From NCBI GenBank assembly GCA_029262895.1, contig JAJCYM010000027.1, forward strand, positions 1 through 64,000: a stretch of 64,000 bases of DNA, given 5' to 3'. This DNA is from Roseivirga sp. Its GTDB lineage: Bacteria > Bacteroidota > Bacteroidia > Cytophagales > Cyclobacteriaceae. A program made the translations under genes and the position numbers. The notes under the pieces were generated by a model that did no database searches, was not told where the DNA came from, and was given only the letters and a program-made list of their open reading frames with translations. Shown piece by piece: positions 53,845-63,600 of the stretch; position 1 is the first letter of the stretch, and every line of letters starts with the position of its first letter.

Positions 53845-53974
53845 AGTTTTAAGTTTTTAAGTGGATGTTCAATTTGGAATATGACGAATAAGATTCAAGT
53901 TAGGGACAACTATTGTGAAAGTATTGTAAATACCCGCCTCGCTATGGTCCTCTTAATGTAATGAATCGCATAAC

Positions 53975-53999
53975 CAATCGTCTAGTGCCTAGACGATTG
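53975..53999. promoter_or_regulatory. 11-bp perfect inverted repeat ahead of the PD40 gene
   Basis: CAATCGTCTAG (53975-53985), a 3-base centre and CTAGACGATTG (53989-53999) form a perfect 25-bp palindrome, ending 34 bases before the ATG at 54034. There is no T-run, so it is more like an operator than a terminator. The binding protein is unknown. Confidence 0.65.
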
Positions 54000-54033
54000 A
54001 CAATCAAAATCCTGACAAACTAAACTAGATCAA

Positions 54034-54927
54034 ATGACAGTCAAACAATTAGTTTCCGCCACAAGCATATTTACACTTTCCATCACTGCAGTTTGTGCCC
54101 AGACAATAATAGGCAAAGCAGAAGTTTTCGAACCCGGAAACATATCACTTGAAAACACCTCGGATGAATACATTTCTTTCTCTCCTGATGGTAATCTTCT
54201 GACTTTCACTCGTTCCGGACAGGATTTATCGCATAGGGATCGAAGAATCTACTTTTCTGAAAAGATGGATGGAAAATGGTCAACTCCTTATTTGGCACCT
54301 TTCTCCGGAGTTTTCTATGATCGTGGATCTTCCTTTTCTCCAGATGGAAACACGCTATTCTTTGGTTCTAATCGTCCAGGTAAAAAGGGGTTTGACAATG
54401 ACGCTGATATTTGGTTTTCTTCTAAAAAATTTGATGGCACCTGGGGGGAAGCAACCCGAATGACAGATGTAATCAATTCAGATCGATATAACGAAGGTCA
54501 TCCCTATTTGGCTAAAAGTGGAAACCTCTACTTTGTGCGTTACCGAAGAGGAGAAGAAACCGATATCTATGTAAGCAAATGGAGAGATGGAGCTTATCAG
54601 GAAGCTGAGAAGCTCAATAATTTCATCAATACTGAAGGCCCTGATTCACATTGTTATATTGACCCTGATGAGCGCTTCATGATCTTCACTCCCACCGACC
54701 GACCGGGAGGTTTCGGAGGTGGTGACATCTACATTAGCTATTTTGAGAATGGGGATTGGCAAAAACCAATTAATCTTGGTAATAAAGTAAATTCCGATTA
54801 CTACGAATACACAGCCAAACCCGGTCCGGATAATCGCCTTTATTTTACACGTGCCGGCTTTGGCCAGCCTGAAAGGAAAGCTGCAGATATTTATGTAGTT
54901 CAGATCGGAAGCCTACTTAAAAAATAG
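54034..54927 (+). CDS. PD40/TolB-like beta-propeller protein, exported
   Basis: A 297-residue protein with a signal sequence (ATSIFTLSITAVCAQ) and repeated WD40-like (PD40) blades: YISFSPDGNLLTFTRSG, SSFSPDGNTLFFGSNRPG, HCYIDPDERFMIFTPTDRPG, TAKPGPDNRLYFTRAG. Five to six blades are visible. Such propellers scaffold protein contacts at the periplasm or outer membrane. A 25-bp palindrome lies upstream. No partner gene is adjacent, so the role is unknown. Confidence 0.85.
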   Translation: MTVKQLVSATSIFTLSITAVCAQTIIGKAEVFEPGNISLENTSDEYISFSPDGNLLTFTRSGQDLSHRDRRIYFSEKMDGKWSTPYLAPFSGVFYDRGSSFSPDGNTLFFGSNRPGKKGFDNDADIWFSSKKFDGTWGEATRMTDVINSDRYNEGHPYLAKSGNLYFVRYRRGEETDIYVSKWRDGAYQEAEKLNNFINTEGPDSHCYIDPDERFMIFTPTDRPGGFGGGDIYISYFENGDWQKPINLGNKVNSDYYEYTAKPGPDNRLYFTRAGFGQPERKAADIYVVQIGSLLKK

Positions 54928-55066
54928 TTTTTGACCATCTGAAATTGTTTTGGTCTCCCCTGTGCCAGAGAAAGTAAAGAGGAATAGGCAACACAGATTT
55001 CTGATCAAACAGAAACTTACAAGGTTGTGATGACCACTGAAGTATCCGCTTGATAAGGTGAACGGG

Positions 55067-55095
55067 GTACCTCGCTTGATGTTGTAACGAGGTAC
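55067..55095. terminator. Hairpin beside the 208-residue lipoprotein gene
   Basis: GTACCTCG (55067-55074) and CGAGGTAC (55088-55095) form a perfect 8-bp stem with a 13-base loop, lying 10 bases past the minus-strand stop at 55105. There is no clear T-run, so it may serve as a processing or terminator hairpin. Confidence 0.5.
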
Positions 55096-55104
55096 TCTCC
55101 CCCT

Positions 55105-55731
55105 TTAGTCCTTTAATTCTTCGAGGTATGTAATTGTGGTAACTCCGCTGGAGTAATAATAGATGGTAACTTCTTTCCCATTAACGGCAGTCATTTCTTC
55201 AGTGATAAATTCCTTTATCACCACTCCTTCTCCCCCTTCGGGAGTAACTGTAATTTCACTCGGAAGATCACCACTTAACGATTCTGCTCCACTCAAAATT
55301 CCGGTAACTTCCTTGGTACCTTCTTCCAATTGATCGGGTGCATCCTCACCTAAAAGTGATTCACACTCATAGACGATGTCCACTATTAAGTTTTCCAGTT
55401 CTGAGGTATAGTAAACTTTTACGTCTTTGTCTTTAAGGGCATACAAACCTTCAACATCCAATGGGCTTTCCTCTACATTGAAGCCAAAGCTATATTGTAA
55501 TTTAATTCTTGTGAAGTCAATGGTCACAGAAAACATCGGATAGGCACCGTCCTCAATGTCAACGACCCTACCGATCTCCTGAATCTCATCATCGGTTGGT
55601 TCTCGCGTTTCGGTTTGTTCTGTGTTATCGGTTTGCTCTTTGCTTTTGCTTTTGCTCGTACAGTTCCAGAGTAGAACAGCGCTCAATAGCAAGAGAAGAA
55701 CGGGGCGAAATTTGGTTTTAGATTGAAGCAT
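55105..55731 (-). CDS. Lipoprotein of unknown function
   Basis: A 208-residue lipoprotein (LLLLLSAVLLWNC with Cys24) followed by a low-complexity Ser/Lys/Glu/Thr linker (TSKSKSKEQTDNTEQTETRE) and a beta-rich acidic domain with a ECESLLGED segment. No family recognised. It is followed by a hairpin. The gene upstream on the same strand starts at 56315 and ends at 55773, 41 bases before this start, so the pair may be an operon. Confidence 0.65.
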   Translation of the reverse strand: MLQSKTKFRPVLLLLLSAVLLWNCTSKSKSKEQTDNTEQTETREPTDDEIQEIGRVVDIEDGAYPMFSVTIDFTRIKLQYSFGFNVEESPLDVEGLYALKDKDVKVYYTSELENLIVDIVYECESLLGEDAPDQLEEGTKEVTGILSGAESLSGDLPSEITVTPEGGEGVVIKEFITEEMTAVNGKEVTIYYYSSGVTTITYLEELKD

Positions 55732-55772
55732 ATTGACTACAAGATATGATATCTCAGGTAAAATCCAGATAT

Positions 55773-56315
55773 CTATTTTAACTTAAGAGAGTTGGCGAAT
55801 TTCAAGGCCGCTTTATCATCATAATCTGATTTACCCATAGGATTTGATCTTGCCTTGACTGTGAGGGTGATGACCATATCTTCTAAAACGATTGCTCTAA
55901 AATGGTAGTCATACCTCACCGCTTTGAAGGTAATCATCTGGCCCTTATGTTTTTTGACTTTCCAGTCGGCTCGCTTCAATCCTTCAGTATAGCCCTGTTT
56001 ATTCCCATGAAAATTGGCTACCATCTTTTTTGAGGCATCGTACATGGTGCCGAACTTAGCCAACTCCTTTTCCATAATGCCCGGGTCTGTTGCTTTTCTA
56101 AGTTCCAGGGTATATTCCATTTTACCGTCATCAAAACCGGCCATTTCTATTTCGCCTTCCGTTTGTCTGGTAACTTCAGACTCAGGTTCTCCAGGAAATC
56201 GAATACTAAGCCCACTAATCTGGCTCTTATACAAATTGGGCTTTGGGGCATTGCTTGAATCAAAAGCGAGAAGGATCGATGCTGTAAAAGCTATAGAAGT
56301 AATCAAAATCCGCAT
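55773..56315 (-). CDS. Exported protein of unknown function
   Basis: A 180-residue product starting at 56315 (MRILITSIAFTASILLAFDS); upstream in-frame sequence to 56420 lacks coding character. The mature part resembles the small periplasmic proteins that open with SGLSIRFPGEPE and end with a KFANSLKLK-like strand, a pattern I know from uncharacterised Bacteroidota proteins. No catalytic motif is seen. The 208-residue lipoprotein gene follows 41 bases later on the same strand. Confidence 0.6.
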   Translation of the reverse strand: MRILITSIAFTASILLAFDSSNAPKPNLYKSQISGLSIRFPGEPESEVTRQTEGEIEMAGFDDGKMEYTLELRKATDPGIMEKELAKFGTMYDASKKMVANFHGNKQGYTEGLKRADWKVKKHKGQMITFKAVRYDYHFRAIVLEDMVITLTVKARSNPMGKSDYDDKAALKFANSLKLK

Positions 56316-56584
56316 GCCTGAATATAGCAAAGGACATACCAAAAGTCTAATCTCTTGTAAGTTATGGAGACCTGCAATAGATCTATAGATTCCAATCAGC
56401 TTGATTGACGCTTTTGCCAAGCGGGACCAAAGATTTTATGAACTCAAAGCTCACCTTCTATTTTACCTTGCAGTTCATCCCTAAATAATAAGCACTTCAG
56501 CATCTTCAATGACCCCAAACTCCCATTAAGTACATATCGAGGTATAAATTGGGTATTCAAAAATTAGCATAAAATTATCCTACT

Positions 56585-56968
56585 ATGAATAACCTAAGCG
56601 GAATTAAAAGCACACCTGCCATTGTCATTGCCTTATTGCTCCTTGCCGGATGTGGCTCATCAGACAAAAAAGAAGAAGTCTTTAGCCCCATTGGCAAATG
56701 GGAGTACAAAGTGACTACGGATGTGAGTTATGGGCACATCACCATTTCCGGGTCGCCTGGTGCCTATAAAGCCGTTATGACCACTGAGGTCTTTGGTACG
56801 TTGGAAGTAATGAACCTTGTAATTCAGGATGTTAAACTTACAGGTGACTTAGATGTCGGAGGAACTCCTGCTAAGCTCAAGATTACTTTTAATGGGGAGA
56901 AAATGACAGGGGCCGTCTCTGCCGGTGAGGACAACTTTCCAATGGAAGGAGAAAGAGCAAGCGAATAG
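56585..56968 (+). CDS. Small lipoprotein of unknown function
   Basis: A 127-residue lipoprotein with lipobox LLAGC (Cys23) and a compact beta-rich domain (IGKWEYKVTTDVSYGHITIS, LKITFNGEKMTGAVSAGEDN). The alternating strands resemble a small calycin-like barrel but no family is certain. A shared bidirectional terminator follows at 56998. Confidence 0.65.
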   Translation: MNNLSGIKSTPAIVIALLLLAGCGSSDKKEEVFSPIGKWEYKVTTDVSYGHITISGSPGAYKAVMTTEVFGTLEVMNLVIQDVKLTGDLDVGGTPAKLKITFNGEKMTGAVSAGEDNFPMEGERASE

Positions 56969-56997
56969 CTCATTGAAGCACAACATTAAACCTTAAC

Positions 56998-57028
56998 AAA
57001 AAGAGCAGGCCCATGGCCTGCTCTTTTT
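56998..57028. terminator. Bidirectional terminator
   Basis: AAGAGCAGGC (57001-57010) pairs with GCCTGCTCTT (57016-57025) around a 5-base loop. An A-run upstream and T-run downstream let it end both the lipoprotein gene (+) and the 57050 gene (-). Confidence 0.9.
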
Positions 57029-57049
57029 GTTAATAAGTCTCGGTCCGAT

Positions 57050-57712
57050 TTAATCCTGGACGCCAAATCGTCTTTTCCAGTCTCCCTTTTTGACATAGGT
57101 CACTAACCCGCCAAAACCTGAATCAAGGCCTACTCCGGATTTAGCTTCTTTGATGGCCAGTGTATTGACATTAACCTCCCTACCGACACTTGTGACTACA
57201 ACCGAGTTTGGTCCACCCAGTAGTTTCTGATCCTCGGAAATCCAGATATACCGCAGCTCAACATTCTTCATCTTTATCTTATAGATCTTTGAGGCACAGG
57301 TGAGCATATAGTCAAGGGCCGGTTGGCCATCGACCTTCGCTCCCATCAGCACTTCAAACTTAAGACCTCCGCTTTCCACATAGTGAGGTATGGTGGTAAG
57401 TTCTTGAGCCAAAAAGGGCAAGATTACCTTTTTCTTTTCGACCTTAAAGAATTCACTCTCCGTGAGAAATTCACTCACGTCACTCAGCTTGAAGATAAAA
57501 AGGGAGTCTTCAGTGATTTCACCCTTCCCGGCAAAGTCTTTTGAAAAGTACTTGTAGAAAAGGTCCGATTGATTTCTCAAATCCAACTCGCCTTTGGCGG
57601 AGGACAACTCTTCAGCAAATTCAACATTCATCTGCTCCACATTTTGGGCAGATAGGTTTGAAAACTGAAATAAAATGATTGATAGTAGTAGATAGAGGCT
57701 TCTCTGCCTCAT
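57050..57712 (-). CDS. Exported protein of unknown function
   Basis: A 220-residue protein with signal sequence starting at 57712 (MRQRSLYLLLSIILFQFSNL); an upstream in-frame ATG at 57730 adds six residues. The mature part is mostly helical then beta-rich (EEFSKDF-like charged start, IPHYVESGGLKFEVLMGAKV, ending GGLVTYVKKGDWKRRFGV). No recognised family. It shares a terminator with the lipoprotein on the other strand. Confidence 0.6.
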   Translation of the reverse strand: MRQRSLYLLLSIILFQFSNLSAQNVEQMNVEFAEELSSAKGELDLRNQSDLFYKYFSKDFAGKGEITEDSLFIFKLSDVSEFLTESEFFKVEKKKVILPFLAQELTTIPHYVESGGLKFEVLMGAKVDGQPALDYMLTCASKIYKIKMKNVELRYIWISEDQKLLGGPNSVVVTSVGREVNVNTLAIKEAKSGVGLDSGFGGLVTYVKKGDWKRRFGVQD

Positions 57713-57854
57713 TTTGAAGTAGTTATACATGTGTTTAGGTTTTGGTGAAAAGAAGGGCATTACTGCCTTTCAGCATATAAGATAAGGAATTTTAGGCGGA
57801 TTCGGATTTTTTGGTGTTTTGAGGCTGACCAACAAGGGCTATTATGCAGAGCCT

Positions 57855-60695
57855 CTAAACCTTAGCACAAATCCGATTGTAAGGACAATAGCCACAAGCC
57901 TTTTGATCCTCGGTTTGAGTAAATGGAACAGACGGATTGTAAATTTCCTGTACTAGGGTTTTCAGTCGATCTTCAAAGGCCTCGATCAGGTCTGGCGTAA
58001 TCGTCTGACCGGCTCTAAGCCATTGTACGCCCTGGTTCAGTTGGCGCATACCTAGGATGCCCACCTGACAGTCCCCAGAGAGTTCTTGGCTGGCCATTAA
58101 GCCATAGAAGTAGCCCTGGAATCCAGATTTCATATCCGGGTCGCTGAAGTAGATATCCATATACTCCTCAATCGGCTTTTTCAAATGGCCCATACCCGCC
58201 AGCTTTACGCGGCCGGTTTTGTAGTCTACAATCCGGGTAACCCCTTCCCGAGTATCAATGCGGTCCACCACGCCACTGAGTTTGACGGATTGCCCAGAGG
58301 GCAAGGAAATTTGATATCCAAAATCTTTACGCTCAAGACCTGTAATTGTGAACGGGGCCTGGGTCTGATCGTATTTCAATATTTTAAGGACTAATCGCTG
58401 CATAATCCGCTGCGTCAATAAATCCTTGCCTGCAAGGGCCTGATGCTCCTGGATGATCTTCTCCTCTTTCAGCACATCTTCCACTTTCTTTTCAACATGC
58501 TTCTCCAAGCCCTTAATATCCTCCCTACTGAGTTCCTTGTCTAGCCAGGGTTCGTAGAGTAACTCCAAAACCCGATGCACCACAATGCCGAAATTACGGG
58601 CATCAATATCTTCTTCTATATCCTCCGTTTCCCTAATTCGCAATACATACTGAAAGTAAAATCGAAGTGGACAAGTGATATAGGTGGTGAGTGAAGTGGG
58701 CGATAAAAATTTGCCCTCCTCGGAACCGACAAGATATCGTGACATATTTTGCAATACCTCATCCGTCTTCTGAATACTGATCTCATGGTCGGACTGGACT
58801 ACATCAGATAGCTTTCCTGTATACTGTTGCTCATTAACCTGAATATTTGGGTGTTGCTCGTACTTGCGTAGCTGTTGCAAAATGAAACGGCTACGCTCCC
58901 CGGAGGAATCCTTACTTACCTCTGAGTCATAGACAAAGTGAATATTTTTGGCCCTCTGAAGCAATCGTTTAAAGTGATAGGCATAGATGGCGTCTTGCTC
59001 TTCGAAGGTGGGCAATTCAAAAGCCCTGCGCAAAGCATAGGGAATATAGGAGTTCATGCTACGCTGAGCGGGGAGCTTGCCCTCGTTTGCGGACAGTACT
59101 ATTACATTCTTAAAGTCGAGTGTCCTTGTTTCCAGAAAACCCATAATCTGGAACCCCTCTACGGGTTCTCCCTCAAAGGGAATCTTGGCAGCTTTAAAAT
59201 GCTCTCTGACTATCCTTTTAATCAGTCGTAGAGAGAGTTTTTCGGAGCGCTCCTTGAGATACGCACTTATCTTACTAAATTCCTTTAAGAAGAAGTATAT
59301 AAACTCCTGATCAACAATACTTTGTTTCTCCTCTTTGAAGTGATAAAACACTTGTGTCAGGTAGCTGGTAATCTGTTCAAAAAGGCCTTCCCAGGAGGGC
59401 GCGGCACCAAACAGCTTCTTCAAGGCAGATGCTTCCAGGTGCTCATTCAATTCATTCAGACTTATCCTCGTCTTTTTCTCTTTAAGGCTCCACTGCAATA
59501 CCTTTTCATATACCTGCGGTTCCAATAGAGATAAATAGGCATTGGAGAGCAGGGGCTTGAGATCATAAAGGTAAATCAGCGTTTCAGTTCCCTTCTGTAG
59601 AGATTTGCGATAAAGCTCAATGTAGCTTTCCACAAAGTCATAGGCGACCGTAAACTTCACAGGGTAACCCATTGTCACATTCACCTTGTGCTCTCCAAAG
59701 GGCAACGCATACAAAGCGGGTAGAAGCAGTTTTTCATCGGCCAGTACAATGGCCGTCTCCTCAGGTCTCCATCCTTCTTCCGCTCCCTTCGCTAGTAAAT
59801 CAGCCCCTATATGCGCCTGTGCAACATGTTGCGGGACGGCTGCTATGGACACTGTCTTATTTTGGGTCAGTGAGTCTTCGATGAACCAGACCGCATCTGG
59901 CCATTTTTCACGGTACTGGCGTAAAAAGTTACCGGCTTCCTCTCTTTGATCTTCAAGGTAGAGCAGATCAGCATCCCAATAAATTTGCCCTATCCCCTTT
60001 TGAATCAGCTGATCGAAGATGGCCTCTTCAGATTTTGACAAGGCGTTAAAACCACAGATGTGATAAAATTGATAAGGATGCTCGAAGTTGGACTCCCCAA
60101 TACCCTCGGCCAATTGTCGATAAAGAATTCCGCCATAGCAAAGCTGCTTTTCCGTGAGTACTTCTCCAAATTGAACGTACACTTGGCCAACCGCCTCCCA
60201 TATCTTAAGGAACTCAGTCAGTAGCTTCGTTTTCTCCTGCTTATCTGTGATGCTACGGAAGTTGGAGACAATCTCCCTGAGCTCATCATTGAATCCAAAG
60301 ACCTGCTCGATTTCCTTGAGTTCTTGTAAACCGAAATAGATCTTTTTGGCATCCGCCATGTATCGATCGATCTCATCGTAGTCTTTAAGAATGATTTTGC
60401 CCCAGGCATAGAAGCGATCAAAATCAAGCTGCTTGTCCCGCTTTTGATAAATCTTAAAAAGCTCAAAAAGCAGAGTGAGTTCGTCTGTTATTGATCGTTT
60501 GGTCAGTTTTTCAATAAACTCCTCAATACTAAGTATAGTCGGTAAGAAGAAGTTCTCTCCAGCGAATGCCTTTAAAAGCTGCTGTTTGAAAAATACACCT
60601 CCCCGCTTTGTGGGAAAGACATAGCAATGGTCCTTTAGACCTGACAGGTCTTCAATGTTGATGCGGTCGACAAGCGATTGGTGGAAGGTTTTCAC
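57855..60695 (-). CDS. addB: AddB-like nuclease subunit (PD-(D/E)XK)
   Basis: A 946-residue protein. The C-terminal ~260 residues hold a RecB-type nuclease (GIVVHRVLELL; VDRIDTREGVTRIVDYKTG) with the iron-sulfur cluster cysteines of AddB: an early Cys in TCPLRFYFQY and Cys934, Cys937 and Cys943 at the end (CGYCPYNRIC). The rest is a degenerate UvrD-like helicase scaffold with no Walker A motif (the N-terminus reads YVFPTKRGGVFFKQQL). It should form an AddAB-type complex that resects double-strand breaks. Its start overlaps the helicase gene by 4 bases. Gene order is reversed relative to Bacillus addB-addA. Confidence 0.85.
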   Translation of the reverse strand: MKTFHQSLVDRINIEDLSGLKDHCYVFPTKRGGVFFKQQLLKAFAGENFFLPTILSIEEFIEKLTKRSITDELTLLFELFKIYQKRDKQLDFDRFYAWGKIILKDYDEIDRYMADAKKIYFGLQELKEIEQVFGFNDELREIVSNFRSITDKQEKTKLLTEFLKIWEAVGQVYVQFGEVLTEKQLCYGGILYRQLAEGIGESNFEHPYQFYHICGFNALSKSEEAIFDQLIQKGIGQIYWDADLLYLEDQREEAGNFLRQYREKWPDAVWFIEDSLTQNKTVSIAAVPQHVAQAHIGADLLAKGAEEGWRPEETAIVLADEKLLLPALYALPFGEHKVNVTMGYPVKFTVAYDFVESYIELYRKSLQKGTETLIYLYDLKPLLSNAYLSLLEPQVYEKVLQWSLKEKKTRISLNELNEHLEASALKKLFGAAPSWEGLFEQITSYLTQVFYHFKEEKQSIVDQEFIYFFLKEFSKISAYLKERSEKLSLRLIKRIVREHFKAAKIPFEGEPVEGFQIMGFLETRTLDFKNVIVLSANEGKLPAQRSMNSYIPYALRRAFELPTFEEQDAIYAYHFKRLLQRAKNIHFVYDSEVSKDSSGERSRFILQQLRKYEQHPNIQVNEQQYTGKLSDVVQSDHEISIQKTDEVLQNMSRYLVGSEEGKFLSPTSLTTYITCPLRFYFQYVLRIRETEDIEEDIDARNFGIVVHRVLELLYEPWLDKELSREDIKGLEKHVEKKVEDVLKEEKIIQEHQALAGKDLLTQRIMQRLVLKILKYDQTQAPFTITGLERKDFGYQISLPSGQSVKLSGVVDRIDTREGVTRIVDYKTGRVKLAGMGHLKKPIEEYMDIYFSDPDMKSGFQGYFYGLMASQELSGDCQVGILGMRQLNQGVQWLRAGQTITPDLIEAFEDRLKTLVQEIYNPSVPFTQTEDQKACGYCPYNRICAKV

Positions 60696-63600
60696 AAGAC
60701 TACCTCCTCAATTTCAACGGAATCCACATAAACCAGATAACCCATAGTCTCAGGATAGCCCAGGGCGCGCAAGGCCTCCATATAATGTCTTACCTGCGCA
60801 TGATGTGAGTCCGAGGGCTTTTCTTTCTTGTAATCCACGATAATGGCCTTGTCTCCTTTAACCATCACCCTGTCTGGCTTGAGCATTCGACCATCGAATT
60901 GGAGTTCACGCTCCGCGAAAACCTGATAATCTGATTCAAACCAGGACTTGATTTGGGCATTGTTCATCAGGTTAGAAACGCGTTCTTTGATATGAGGTAA
61001 GTCCGAGTCCAGTACCGAGCCTTCGAGCAACAACTGGTTGACCACAGCATCCATCTCATAGGCGTTGGTCATCAAAGAGAGCACTTCATGTACCTGGTTA
61101 CCCAAAGAGATGTTCCTGGCATCCTCAGTGCCCTGCAACATAAAAAAGCGTTCTGAATCAGGTCGAATGGACAAATGATTGATGTAGGATGAGTTCGGGT
61201 AGGTACTTATCGATGCCATCTCCCCTAGTGCTTCTTTCTTGGAGGGTTTGTTATATATTGATTTATTTACATATTTTAATATATTGTTATTTTCATTTAA
61301 ATTCATACCTAAAGACTCCTCTCCCATTATTGCCTCCAGGAAGTGGTTGATTTGATGAAATGAGCCTCCCGGTTTCAGCACCTTATGCGGTGCTGAAATG
61401 TAGAGTCGTTCTTTTGCCCGTGTAAAAGCCACGTAGGTCTTATTTAATGCATCCAGGACACTTTCCAACGTTTCCTCCAGAAAGGCACCTTCAAAATCAG
61501 TGTTCACCAAACCGGATTTTGAATAATTGAGCGGGACGAAAGAGAGATCACTGAGGTATTCAGGTACCTCACTGGTCCAAAAGGAATGCATACTGGCATT
61601 TGGTAAAAAGCTATAGTCAGCAAATGGTATATGCACTATTGGTGCCTCAAGACCCTTTGCCTTGTGCACCGACATGATCCTGACGGCATCTGTATTTTCA
61701 TTTATTGAAATGGTACTCTCCTGTCCTTGTTCTTCCCACCACTCCAGAAATCCATGGATAGAGTGTATGCCACGCTGTGTCTGTTCTAACACCAGGTCTT
61801 GAAATTTCTGAATAAAAACATCTCCCTGGTCTTTAAAATTAAACAGCAGTAGCAATTGTTCGATCAGATCAAAAAGAGGCAGCTGCGCCAGTGTTCTGCG
61901 TTGATCCAAAAATGCTTTGGGTAAACCAAATTGAGTCAGGTCGTCCACATTGACGGCTCTGCGCATAAAATGGTGAGCATTTTCATTGCTTGTGAGTTTG
62001 GCATGCAAATGAGAAAGGTTTACCAGGCCAATGGCATCCTCTTCAGACTGTAGGAACCTAAGCGCTTCGATCATGAACCGGATAAGATCATTGCTCCCGA
62101 GCATCAACGAACGCTCAGAGACGAAAGGAATGCCGGCCTTCAACAAACAAGCAGCGATTTCTGGCATATCGCTATTCTTATTCACCAGCACCAAAAAGTC
62201 ACTGGGGCCATATCCTTCTTTGATGTCATGATGTATGTTTTCAACCAGCAGATCTAAGGCCCGTTCACGCCAGCCTTTCTGACTTTCTTCATCGGGTTTA
62301 AACAAAGCCACTTCAACATGACCTCCCTCTCCTCGCTTGGCTACTTGTTTGTGTCCTTCATAGGCACTCTTTATAAAAGCTGTATCATCAACGTGCTGAA
62401 TCTTTTCAAGTGATTCGGGAAGTAATTCAAAGAAGGCATTATTGAAAGCAACAATACCCTGAAGACTTCTGTAGTTTTCTTCCAGATTCTTATAGGTAAT
62501 TACCTCTCTGAAAGTGTGCAAATCCTGCCCGATTTGCTCAAGCAACAATCGCATATTCCCTCCACGAAATCTATATATGCTTTGCTTTACATCTCCGACA
62601 ATAAGAACTTGATTTCCAGAAGCTAATGAATTTAAAATTAAAGGGAGCAGATTGTTCCATTGAAAGTTGGAAGTGTCTTGAAACTCATCGATAAGGATGT
62701 GTTTAAAGAAGCTTCCTATTTTCTCGAATAGAAACGGTGCATCATCCTGCCTGACTATCTCGCGAATCAGCGCATTGTTGTCTGAAATAAGCATAATGTT
62801 CTGCTCATCCCTGTAGTCTTTAAGGTTTGCATTCAAAGCCTCAAGCAGACCAAACGCATAGATATTTCGAAAAAGTGCCTGAGCCGTTCGATAGCTCCGC
62901 TCATGCTTGTCCACGTAGTCCAGAATCTCCATGGCCAAATCCCCCAATCTGCCTCCGGCCAATTGATCCACCAGGGCTTCATTGTCCGCTTTCTTTTTGG
63001 CCCAACCCTGCTCACCACTGGCAGTTTTAATGAATCGACTACCAAGGTCGTAATTGCCTTTGGTGATTTTATAGAACGTATTGGCTGCTCCGGAAGCGCC
63101 ATAGCTAAAGTCATTTACCGTAAGTCCACTGTCTTCAATCAATCCTATGGCGTCATTGGCCAGTGCCTCCATTCCCTGCCTATAGAGTTTGATTACCTGC
63201 TTGAGTTCGGTCACCAGCTCTTTCAGCCTATCAAGACTGATATCCACCTTGCTAAAACCTTCCTGAAATTGCTCTTTGAAAAGGTTTCTGCCCAGATCCA
63301 GGATATTGCCTTCCACATTCCAGGACTTATCATTTTCTATTTGATCAAAGGTGTATTGCTCCAACCAAATGCGCAATTCCTTATTCTCTGATAAGCTGCG
63401 AAACAGTTGGGCCACGGCTTCATCAAGGGCAATGGCCGTATTCATTTCCAGCTCATAGCTCATAGGGAGGTCAAGCTCTCTGGCAAAGGACCTTACTACT
63501 CTGGAAAAAAAGCTATCTATCGTACTAATCTCAAAGCGACTGTAGTTATGGATAATAAGCTCATAAGCTTCATTTGCCCGGTATTTGAGCAAGTCTTCTG

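Noticed and set aside
57821-57855. GAGGCT/AGCCTC hairpin after the AddB-like gene as a terminator
   Set aside because: The arms are only six bases, the loop is long, and there is no T-run after it on the minus strand.
62903-63391. A 162-codon plus-strand frame inside the AddA-like gene
   Set aside because: Antisense to a helicase with intact motifs and continuous coding; no independent evidence.
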